From NCBI GenBank assembly GCA_012514775.1, contig JAAYZQ010000121.1:1-6622 (forward strand): 6,622 nt of DNA, in the 5' to 3' direction. A program made the position numbers and the translations under genes. The DNA comes from Anaerolineaceae bacterium. Its GTDB lineage: Bacteria; Chloroflexota; Anaerolineae; JAAYZQ01. Positions 1 through 5,521 of this stretch are shown in pieces; position 1 is the stretch's first letter, and each line of letters starts with the position of its first letter. Below the pieces are notes generated by a model. The model ran no database searches, was not told the DNA's origin, and saw nothing but the letters and a program-made list of their open reading frames with translations.

Positions 1-349
1 CGAGCCTGCCCCGGCCCTCCACAAGGGTGATGCCCACCTCCGCCAGCAGTTGTTCCGTGCCCATCCGCAGGCCCTCGACGAGGAGGTCCTTGCGGTCGTG
101 GAGGGCCGCCAGGTTCAGCTCGGGCTCGGGGAGCCCAAGGCCGAACCGCCCGGCCTTTTGCACGCAGCGCACCATCTGCGCGGCGGTCATCAGCAGGGTG
201 AGGGGGATGCACGCCTTGTTCATGCAGTCGCCGCCATAGTGGCCGCTCTCCACGACGGTGACCTTGCCGCCCAACTGGGCGGCGCGCATAGCCGCGGCAA
301 AGCCGCCGGCGCCGCCCCCCACGACGACCAGATCCTGCACCTCGGACAT
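1..349 (-). CDS. acoL: Dihydrolipoyl dehydrogenase (E3) of the acetoin dehydrogenase complex, N-terminal part only
   Basis: This flavoprotein would reoxidise the dihydrolipoyl group of the E2 protein and pass electrons through FAD to NAD+. Only the first 116 codons are present; the gene runs off the left edge. Visible features are the FAD-binding Rossmann motif GGGAGG (residues 11-16) in a beta-alpha-beta fold ending in a Glu (VTVVE, about 30-34), and the redox-active disulfide motif C-x4-C (Cys42 and Cys47, in GGDCMNKACIP). The ATG at 349 is preceded by GGGAGGG with 6-nt spacing, and lies only 2 bp after the acoC stop codon, so the two genes are probably translationally coupled. One oddity: after CIP the family normally has SK or TK, but here it is LT (CIPLTLLM). 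E3 identity is secure as a pyridine nucleotide-disulfide oxidoreductase; assignment to aco rests on the neighbours. Mercuric reductase-like relatives cannot be fully excluded from the N-terminus alone. Confidence 0.85.
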   Translation of the reverse strand, partial: MSEVQDLVVVGGGAGGFAAAMRAAQLGGKVTVVESGHYGGDCMNKACIPLTLLMTAAQMVRCVQKAGRFGLGLPEPELNLAALHDRKDLLVEGLRMGTEQLLAEVGITLVEGRGRL

Positions 350-351
350 GG

Positions 352-1671
352 CTAGCCCTCCCTGCCGGCAAAGATCAACGCCGGGTGCTCCAGCAGCCCG
401 ACCAACGTCTGAAGGAATTGGGCGCCCGGCGCGCCGTCGACGATGCGGTGGTCCACCGTCAGGCTCAACGTCATGACGTCGCGGACCAGCAACTGGCCAT
501 CGACCAGCGCCAGGTGCTGGTCGATACGGCCCACGCCCAGGATGGCGACCTCCGGCGGGTTGACGATGGGCGTGAAGGCGTCGATGCCATACATGCCCAG
601 GTTGGTGATGGTGATGGTCCCGCCGGTCACCTCTTCCACGGCGAGGGCGTTCCGGCGGGCGCGCTCGGCCAGGTCCTTCACCCTGTCGCCGATCTCCAGG
701 AGGGTCAGCCGGTCGGCGTTGCGCACGACGGGCACGATAAGCCCGTCCTCCAGCGCCACGGCGACGCCGACGTTAAGCTCGGTGGGCATCGCGATCTCGT
801 CCCCCTCCAGCCGGGCGCCCAGCAGCGGATGCTCCTGGAGGGCGACGGCCACGGCCTTGACCAAAAAGTCCGTGTAGGAGGGTTTGCGCCCCCACCGGGC
901 ACCGAGGGCCTCCCGCGTGGCCTTTAGCTCGGTCACGTCGGCCCGGGTGCTCATGGACACCTGGGCCATGGTCGACAGGCTGTGGACCATCTGCTCGGCG
1001 ATGGCCTGGCGCATGCCGGCAAAGGGCAGGCGCGAGGGCAGGGACTCGGGCCGGGCCGGGCCCGCTTCCAGGACGCGCAGGACGTCCTCCTCGGTGATGC
1101 GCCCTCCGGGGCCCGTGCCCTGGATCGTGGCCAGGTCCAGGCCCTCCTCTTCGGCCATGCGCCGGGCCAGGGGTGAGGCCACGATGCGCGACTGCTCCTC
1201 GTGGTAGCGCCGCACGTCGTCCTCCGAGATGCGGCTGCCCGAGGGGCTGACCCTGGAGATGTCCACGCCCAGCTCTTTGGCCAGCCGGCGGGCTGCCGGC
1301 GAGGAAGGGGCCCTCTCTTTATCGGGCGGAGCCTCGCCCCTCGTCTCTGCAACCTCGGGCTTGGCCGGAGCCGGAGCCGCAGCGGGTGCCCCCTCCGGCG
1401 GCGGCTCCTCGATCTCGACTTCGGGGATCGCTTCGCCGGCCGCGGTGACCCAACCGATCACCTGGCCTACCCCACGGACATCTTTGGGCCTGGCGATGGG
1501 CCGTAGAATGCCACCGGCCGGCGATTCCACCTCGTAGGTGATTTTCTTGCTCATGACGACGACGATGGGCTCGCCGGACCTGACTTCCGCCCCGTCGTCC
1601 TTGAGCCACTTCACGACGGTGCCTTCGCTCATGGCCATGCCCAGCTTGGGCATGATTACCTTGGTGGCCAT
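352..1671 (-). CDS. acoC: Dihydrolipoyl acetyltransferase (E2) of the acetoin dehydrogenase complex
   Basis: This is the core E2 subunit, which carries the lipoyl arm and transfers the acetyl group to CoA. Domains in the 439 residues are: lipoyl domain (about 1-78, lipoyl lysine most likely Lys43 in MSKKI); Pro/Ala/Glu-rich linker (about 85-122); a first peripheral subunit-binding domain (about 123-156); a second, more canonical one (about 165-201, with GTGPGGRI); a short linker; and the catalytic acyltransferase domain (about 213-439) with the active-site DHRIVDG motif (His408, Asp412) and the conserved ITNLGMYG segment. Length fits E2 proteins with one lipoyl domain. The ATG at 1671 has GAGGAG 6 nt upstream. 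The gene ends TAG 2 bp before acoL. Oddities are the lipoyl motif without the usual acidic residue before the lysine, and two tandem subunit-binding domains. Pyruvate or branched-chain E2 is the alternative; AcoX in the operon favours acetoin. Confidence 0.9.
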   Translation of the reverse strand: MATKVIMPKLGMAMSEGTVVKWLKDDGAEVRSGEPIVVVMSKKITYEVESPAGGILRPIARPKDVRGVGQVIGWVTAAGEAIPEVEIEEPPPEGAPAAAPAPAKPEVAETRGEAPPDKERAPSSPAARRLAKELGVDISRVSPSGSRISEDDVRRYHEEQSRIVASPLARRMAEEEGLDLATIQGTGPGGRITEEDVLRVLEAGPARPESLPSRLPFAGMRQAIAEQMVHSLSTMAQVSMSTRADVTELKATREALGARWGRKPSYTDFLVKAVAVALQEHPLLGARLEGDEIAMPTELNVGVAVALEDGLIVPVVRNADRLTLLEIGDRVKDLAERARRNALAVEEVTGGTITITNLGMYGIDAFTPIVNPPEVAILGVGRIDQHLALVDGQLLVRDVMTLSLTVDHRIVDGAPGAQFLQTLVGLLEHPALIFAGREG

Positions 1672-1707
1672 ACCTCACTCCTCGGCGACTCGGGTTCCTG
1701 TTGCCGC

Positions 1708-2013
1708 TTAACGGAAGAGCGCGTCGCCGCTCTTCATCTCCAGGCCCGGGTGGTTGTCAAAGCGCACGACGCCCACGGCCGCCCTGTCTCCGACGGCCTG
1801 GGCCACGGCGGCGGTGCCGGCGTGGCCGAACCCGCCGCACAGCTCGATGGCGGCAATGCCGCCCTCCACCAGCTCCCGGCAGACGTCCACTGCCTGGGCA
1901 TAGTCCTTGACCGCCACCGCCGTCAGCTCGACCTGGGGCGTGACCACCGTCTGGCGATGGACGCCTGGATCGGCGCCTGGGGCGACAAATACGAATGCTG
2001 CTTTCAGTGCCAT
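1708..2013 (-). CDS. Small conserved-looking protein of unknown function in the aco operon (101 aa)
   Basis: I do not recognise a function. From memory it resembles small uncharacterised proteins of the DUF6506 type, a recollection that needs a domain search. The 101 residues have no signal peptide or membrane segment and look like an alternating beta/alpha cytoplasmic protein: strand about 2-10 (LKAAFVFVA), strand about 28-36, helix about 38-50, strand about 53-59, a conspicuous ELCGGFGHAGT segment (57-67), helix about 67-74, strand about 79-84 and a C-terminal DNHPG-x4-SGD segment (86-97). The helix-strand unit LVEGGIAAIEL resembles a KDPG-aldolase-type barrel segment, but the protein is too short for a full barrel. 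The start at 2013 is chosen because AAGGAGG lies 8 nt upstream; the in-frame ATG at 2031 has no ribosome site. A much longer open frame extends upstream only because it overlaps acoX in another frame. Gaps are 53 bp after acoX and 36 bp before acoC, so it is almost certainly cotranscribed. Confidence 0.82.
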   Translation of the reverse strand: MALKAAFVFVAPGADPGVHRQTVVTPQVELTAVAVKDYAQAVDVCRELVEGGIAAIELCGGFGHAGTAAVAQAVGDRAAVGVVRFDNHPGLEMKSGDALFR

Positions 2014-2019
2014 GGCTCC

Positions 2020-2029
2020 TTCCTCCTTC
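2020..2029 (-). promoter_or_regulatory. Shine-Dalgarno site for the 101-aa gene
   Basis: Read on the minus strand, this holds AAGGAGG followed by AAGGAGCC and then the ATG at 2013. The spacing of about 8 nt is good. The site decides between the start at 2013 and an in-frame ATG at 2031, which the site itself overlaps and which has no purine-rich sequence before it. Confidence 0.75.
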
Positions 2030-2066
2030 ATCGGATGTCTTTTCGGGGCGGAGCGGCCCGTCGCCG

Positions 2067-3101
2067 TCACGACGGCTCGCCGCCCCCGGACGAGATGGGG
2101 GTGCGCGCCACGAATGCCTCCGGATGGTGGAGCACGCCCCGCTCGCTGGCCTGGCGCAGGCACGCCTGAACGTCCACGACCCGTGGGCCGTCGCCCGACA
2201 GGCGCACGCTGACCGCGTCGCCGGCGCCCACCTCCATCTGGCGCTCGCCGTCGACGGCGATGGTACAGGCGGCGGACTCCAGGGCCACCTCTTCCCCCAG
2301 GGAGATCAGGCGGTGCTCCCGGACGCGCACGGGGATCACCAGGCCGGGGCTGACGGGCGCCAGGATGGTCTGCCCGCCGTCGCCCAGGCGGATGTGCATG
2401 CCCAGGGGGTCGTGGGCACCGATGTAGTGCAGGATGCCCCCGATGCACGACAGGCCCAGGTTGTGCGGTTCGGCCTGGGCCAGCACGATCTCGCGGATGC
2501 GCGCCGGGTCCCAGAGGGCGCGGCTCCCGACGAACAGGTCGCTGCTGGCCGCCACGTCCACCAGGGCCAGGTCGACCATCTCGCCGTCGACGTACACCTC
2601 CAGCCGCTTGGCGCGGTGGCTGACCGCCTCCACGTCCACCAGGTTCCGGGCGATGAGCCCGGCCGCCAGGCCCGCCACGGTGCTCTCGACCATGTTCGGA
2701 AACACGTTGTTGGTGCCGGTAGAGATGGCGATGAGGGGAATGCTGCCGCAGCCCTTGGCCACGGCGCGGTTGGTGCCGTCGCCGCCGACGGTCAGGATGC
2801 AGCCCACGTCGTGCTCGCAGAGGAACCGGGCGGCAAAGGTCGAATCCCGCTCGTCGGCCCACACGTTCATAGGCACCTCCACGACGTCCAGCGAGACGTG
2901 GAGGTCGCACATGGCCCGCTCCACCAGGCCATAGTAGTCGGGCATGAAGAGCACCTGCTCGACGCCCAGGGCATCCAGGGCCAGGAGCGCGCGCTGCAGG
3001 ATGTGGGCCTTCTCGTGGTTGTCAAAGACCGAAGCGTGCGCCACCAGGCGCCGGATGTCCTTGCCCGATGCCGGGTTGGCAATGATCCCTACGGATTTCA
3101 T
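2067..3101 (-). CDS. acoX: AcoX, NAD-kinase-like acetoin catabolism protein
   Basis: AcoX proteins belong to the ATP-NAD kinase superfamily and are encoded in acetoin dehydrogenase operons; their biochemical role is not established. The 344-residue protein starts with a nucleotide-fold strand (VGIIANPASGKD, about 4-14), carries the family signature GGDGTNR (106-112) and the second motif STGTNN (127-132), and has the C-terminal beta-rich domain with VDGER (283-287). Length matches AcoX rather than short NAD kinases. The ATG at 3101 has a modest GAGG 4 nt upstream, weaker than the sites of the other genes. It lies 88 bp after acoB, with a strong hairpin in the gap, and 53 bp before the small 101-aa gene. 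The C-terminal tail (about 333-344) is Gly/Ser-rich. The superfamily is certain; the name AcoX rests on the family plus position between E1 and E2 genes. Whether it phosphorylates NAD, or another substrate, cannot be said. Confidence 0.88.
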   Translation of the reverse strand: MKSVGIIANPASGKDIRRLVAHASVFDNHEKAHILQRALLALDALGVEQVLFMPDYYGLVERAMCDLHVSLDVVEVPMNVWADERDSTFAARFLCEHDVGCILTVGGDGTNRAVAKGCGSIPLIAISTGTNNVFPNMVESTVAGLAAGLIARNLVDVEAVSHRAKRLEVYVDGEMVDLALVDVAASSDLFVGSRALWDPARIREIVLAQAEPHNLGLSCIGGILHYIGAHDPLGMHIRLGDGGQTILAPVSPGLVIPVRVREHRLISLGEEVALESAACTIAVDGERQMEVGAGDAVSVRLSGDGPRVVDVQACLRQASERGVLHHPEAFVARTPISSGGGEPS

Positions 3102-3128
3102 AGAACCTCGCAGATTGGCCGTCCCACG

Positions 3129-3159
3129 CCTGCCGGATCGCGCGCCGCGATCCGGCAGG
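3129..3159 (-). other. Strong intercistronic hairpin between acoB and acoX
   Basis: The sequence is a perfect inverted repeat: 14 bases (3129-3142) and their complement (3146-3159) around a 3-base loop, extendable by one G-U and one C-G pair in one RNA orientation. It sits in the 88-bp gap between acoB and acoX. There is no T-run after it on the minus strand, so it is not a standard intrinsic terminator. It could stabilise the upstream acoAB message against 3' exonucleases, act as a processing site, or simply be a dispersed palindromic repeat. The hairpin is directly visible; its role is inference. Confidence 0.75.
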
Positions 3160-3189
3160 TGCGGGGTGCCCGGCCAGGTAGCCCCGGGC

Positions 3190-4209
3190 TCAGGCCATCA
3201 CGGCCCTTACGGCCTGGACGATGGCCGCCGGGCCGGGAATGTAGACGTCCTCAAGCGCCGGGCTGAAGGGTACCGGGGTGTGGGGCGCCGTCACAACCTG
3301 GGGCGGCGCGTCGAGGTAGTCAAAGGCCTGCCGCGCTGCCAGGCTCACGATGTCGTTGGCCACGCTGCAGCGGGGCGTGTCCTCGTCCACCACCACCAGC
3401 CGGTGGGTTTTCTTGACCGATTCCAGGATCGTGCCCTCGTCCAGGGGAGATAGGCTCTGGGGATCGACCACCTCGACGTCGATGCCGCCGTCGGCCAGTG
3501 TGGCGGCCGCCTCTTCGGCAAAGACGCGCATGCGGCCGATGGCCACCACCGTGGCATCGCTCCCCTGGCGCGCGATCTCGGCCTTGCCCAGGGGGATGAC
3601 ATAGTTGTCCTCGGGCACCGGCCCGCTGGTGTCGAGGAGGACCTTGTGGACAAAATAGATGACGGGGTCGTCGTCGCGGACCGCGGCCGACATGAGGCCC
3701 TTGGCATTGTAGGGCGTGGAGGGCACCACGACCTTGAGCCCGGGCATGTGGGTAAAGACCGAATAGAGACACTGGGAGTGTTGCCCGGCCGCGCGAAATC
3801 CGGCGCCAAAGAGGGTCTCGATGACCATGGGCACCTTGGCCTTGCCGCCGAACATGTAGCGCAGCTTGGCGCCCTGGTTATAGATCTGGTCCATGCAGAC
3901 CCCGAAAAAGTCCACGAACATCAGCTCGGCGATGGGCCGCAGGCCCGTCGAGGCGGCGCCGACCGCGGCGCCCATGATGGCTGACTCGCTGATGGGCGTG
4001 TCGCGAATGCGCTCCCTGCCGAATTCCTGGACCAGGCCCCTGGTCAGGCCCAGGTCGCCGCCCCAGGCCTCGTCGCCCTTTTCCTCCAGGTGCGTGGCCG
4101 CTCCCCCGGCAATGTCCTCCCCGATCATGATGACATTGGGATCTCGGCGCATCTCCAGCCGAATCGCCTCGTTAAAGGCTTCGCGGAACGTCAATGTCCG
4201 GCCAGTCAT
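3190..4209 (-). CDS. acoB: Acetoin dehydrogenase E1 component, beta subunit
   Basis: This is the beta chain of the alpha2beta2 thiamine-diphosphate-dependent E1 that cleaves acetoin and passes the acetyl unit to lipoyl-E2. The 339 residues show the standard transketolase-like architecture: the pyrimidine-binding domain (about 4-180) with MIGEDIAGG (28-36) and the TPISES segment whose Glu75 is the expected cofactor-activating glutamate, a conserved AGQHSQ (141-146, His144), and the C-terminal transketolase domain (about 205-330) with VVDPQSLSPLDEGTI. Length is typical. The ATG at 4209 follows the acoA stop by 12 bp, and the Shine-Dalgarno AAGGAGG overlaps that stop codon, pointing to translational coupling and equal production of the two E1 chains. 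Pyruvate or branched-chain E1 beta is the alternative, disfavoured by the acoX neighbour. Confidence 0.9.
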   Translation of the reverse strand: MTGRTLTFREAFNEAIRLEMRRDPNVIMIGEDIAGGAATHLEEKGDEAWGGDLGLTRGLVQEFGRERIRDTPISESAIMGAAVGAASTGLRPIAELMFVDFFGVCMDQIYNQGAKLRYMFGGKAKVPMVIETLFGAGFRAAGQHSQCLYSVFTHMPGLKVVVPSTPYNAKGLMSAAVRDDDPVIYFVHKVLLDTSGPVPEDNYVIPLGKAEIARQGSDATVVAIGRMRVFAEEAAATLADGGIDVEVVDPQSLSPLDEGTILESVKKTHRLVVVDEDTPRCSVANDIVSLAARQAFDYLDAPPQVVTAPHTPVPFSPALEDVYIPGPAAIVQAVRAVMA

Positions 4210-4221
4210 GGTTCGACCTCC

Positions 4222-5193
4222 TTATGGGTAGCTTACATAGACGTCGGTGAGGCATGCCTCGGGGGACGGATAGGGCGCCTCCTGGGCGGCTGTCGTGGCC
4301 TCGTCGACGACTGCCCGGGCGCGGGCATCAATCTCTCCCAGCTCATCTTCGGTCACCAGGCCGCGATCGAGGACGCGCTTGCGGAACTGCAGGATGGGAT
4401 CCCGCTCCCGATTCCTGGCCCGCTCTTCCTCGGTAAAGTAGCTCAGGTTGTCGCCCTGAAAGTGGCCGTAGTAGCGAAAGGCCTTGCATTCGATGAGCGT
4501 CGGGCCCTCGCCGCGGCGGGCGCGGGCGATGGCCTCCTCGGCGGCCTCGATGACGGCGAACACGTCCGTTCCATCGACGGCAAAACCCGGGATGTCGTAG
4601 CCTGTGGCCCGGTCGGCAATGTCCCGGGCGGAGCAGTGGTAGTGAGCCGGGGTCGTCTGGGCGTAGCCGTTGTTTTCGCACAAGAAGACGACGGGCAGCT
4701 TCCAGATGGCGGCCAGGTTCATCGACTCGTGCATGGTGCCTTGCTCGGAGGCGCCGTCGCCAAAGAAGCAGATCGTCACCTGGTCGGTGCCCTGGATCTT
4801 GGCCGTGAGCCCCGAGCCGCAGGCCAGCGGGCCACCCGCCCCGACGATGCCGTTGGCGCCCAGCATGCCCTTGGTGACGTCGGCGATGTGCATCGACCCG
4901 CCCTTGCCGTTGCAGGCGCCCGTGGCCTTGCCGAACAGCTCGGCCATCATGGCCTTCACGTCCACGCCCTTGGCGATGCAGTGGCCGTGGCCCCGGTGTG
5001 TGGAGGTGATATAGTCCGAATCGCTGAGCAGCGAGCACACGCCGACGGCGATGGCCTCCTCGCCGGCGTACAGGTGGACAAAGCCCGGAACCTGTCCCTC
5101 GGCGAACAATTGGGCTGCCCGATCTTCGAACTCGCGAATGAGCTTCATCCGCTCATAGATCCAGAGCAGCTTTTCTTTACCGATCTCAGCCAT
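4222..5193 (-). CDS. acoA: Acetoin dehydrogenase E1 component, alpha subunit
   Basis: This is the thiamine diphosphate-binding alpha chain of E1, partner of the downstream beta subunit. Across 323 residues it shows the E1 alpha fold: LYAGEEAIAVG (41-51), the conserved THRGHGH segment (65-71), a GKGGSMH region (97-102), and the thiamine diphosphate/Mg motif starting GDGASEQG (145-152) and closing with ENNGYA (173-178). Length is typical of AcoA and short pyruvate E1 alpha chains. The frame is open further upstream to about 5310, but the ATG at 5193 is chosen because AAAGGAGG lies 6 nt before it and because the protein then begins at the usual place in the family (KEKLLWIYERM). It is the first gene of the operon, behind the promoter at 5464-5492 and a long leader. 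Specificity for acetoin is inferred from context. Confidence 0.9.
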   Translation of the reverse strand: MAEIGKEKLLWIYERMKLIREFEDRAAQLFAEGQVPGFVHLYAGEEAIAVGVCSLLSDSDYITSTHRGHGHCIAKGVDVKAMMAELFGKATGACNGKGGSMHIADVTKGMLGANGIVGAGGPLACGSGLTAKIQGTDQVTICFFGDGASEQGTMHESMNLAAIWKLPVVFLCENNGYAQTTPAHYHCSARDIADRATGYDIPGFAVDGTDVFAVIEAAEEAIARARRGEGPTLIECKAFRYYGHFQGDNLSYFTEEERARNRERDPILQFRKRVLDRGLVTEDELGEIDARARAVVDEATTAAQEAPYPSPEACLTDVYVSYP

Positions 5194-5199
5194 GGAGTT

Positions 5200-5207
5200 C
5201 CTCCTTT
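5200..5207 (-). promoter_or_regulatory. acoA: Shine-Dalgarno site of acoA
   Basis: AAAGGAGG on the minus strand with 6-nt spacing to the ATG at 5193. It is a near-perfect ribosome site and rules out the longer upstream start near 5310, which would add about 39 non-conserved residues. Confidence 0.85.
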
Positions 5208-5302
5208 CAAGATCCTGCGATCGATCCACACGCGCGGACGGCCCATCGGTCCGCCCATCGGAGGGTGGCCTCGACCGTGCCACCCGTCCGCATCGATGGC
5301 TT

Positions 5303-5351
5303 GCAAACAAAAAAGGAGTACAGCGTACAAGGTTATGTACACGTACTCCTT
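5303..5351 (-). terminator. Intrinsic terminator-like hairpin inside the aco leader
   Basis: On the minus strand a 9-bp stem (AAGGAGTAC with GTACTCCTT, 5343-5351 and 5313-5321) continues, after a small internal loop of 2 versus 3 nt, into a 5-bp stem (GTACA with TGTAC) closed by a 6-nt loop (5330-5335). The stem runs directly into TTTTTTGTTTG. This matches an intrinsic terminator for minus-strand transcription, with no comparable T-run in the other direction. It lies between the promoter and acoA, so it would be an attenuator; if the promoter is wrong, it could instead be the distal terminator of the upstream gene. Confidence 0.65.
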
Positions 5352-5463
5352 AATGCCTGGCAAGCACCCCTTTTCTCCTCCCGGGAAAGCAACCGCCCAC
5401 GTCTCCCCTTGACCGGGTTCCCATCTCCGGAACACACCACGAAGCTACGATGCAGCCAACTCT

Positions 5464-5492
5464 ATTTTACATCGCTTTCACGAGAGAGTCAA
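5464..5492 (-). promoter_or_regulatory. Sigma-70-type promoter of the aco operon
   Basis: On the minus strand TTGACT (5487-5492) and TAAAAT (5464-5469) are separated by exactly 17 bp. Each box differs from consensus at one position. It is an AT-rich island in GC-rich DNA and points towards acoA, 271 bp away from the acoA start codon. I see no sigma-54 -24/-12 element in the region, although acetoin operons in several bacteria use one with AcoR. Transcription would begin near 5457. Confidence 0.68.
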
Positions 5493-5521
5493 GAAACGGC
5501 CGCGCGCCCTGGGGGGCAGGA

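Larger units (their letters stand above)
5194..5457 (-). other. Inferred 5' untranslated leader of the aco operon
   Basis: If transcription starts about 7 nt after the -10 box, the acoA message has a leader of about 264 nt. It contains, in order, a small hairpin (5417-5433, GTTCC/GGAAC stem with a 7-nt loop), a purine-rich segment (about 5367-5385), the terminator-like hairpin with T-run (5303-5351), a 9-bp direct repeat GCCCATCGG spaced 12 bp apart on the plus strand (5241-5249 and 5253-5261), and the acoA ribosome site. A GCTTGC/GCAAGC pair (plus-strand 5299-5304 and 5360-5365) flanks the terminator hairpin and could extend it. I do not recognise any known riboswitch or T-box in it. The leader length depends on the promoter prediction. 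Confidence 0.5.

Noticed and set aside
1708..2910. Extension of the 101-aa protein to 400 residues
   Set aside because: The extension lies wholly in a shifted frame inside acoX and is Arg/Gly/Pro-rich; the ribosome site at 2020-2029 supports the short form.
1995..3266. A 423-aa plus-strand open frame opposite acoX
   Set aside because: Antisense shadow of a high-GC gene: His/Asp/Gly/Ala-rich, no domain, while the minus-strand AcoX reading has clear family motifs.
4090..5412. A 440-aa plus-strand open frame opposite acoA
   Set aside because: Same explanation: it is the complement of a well-identified E1 alpha gene and has no recognisable domain.
5145..5435. A 96-aa minus-strand frame in the aco leader with a short hydrophobic stretch (VYITLYAVLLFCLQ)
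   Set aside because: The hydrophobic part is simply the terminator hairpin translated, the frame overlaps the acoA start in another frame, and there is no convincing ribosome site at its first start codon. A small leader peptide is not excluded but not supported.
5300..5492. Sigma-54 (-24/-12) promoter expected for an AcoR-controlled operon
   Set aside because: No GG-N10-GC element of the TGGCAC-N5-TTGC type was found in the minus-strand upstream region; the sigma-70-type boxes fit much better.
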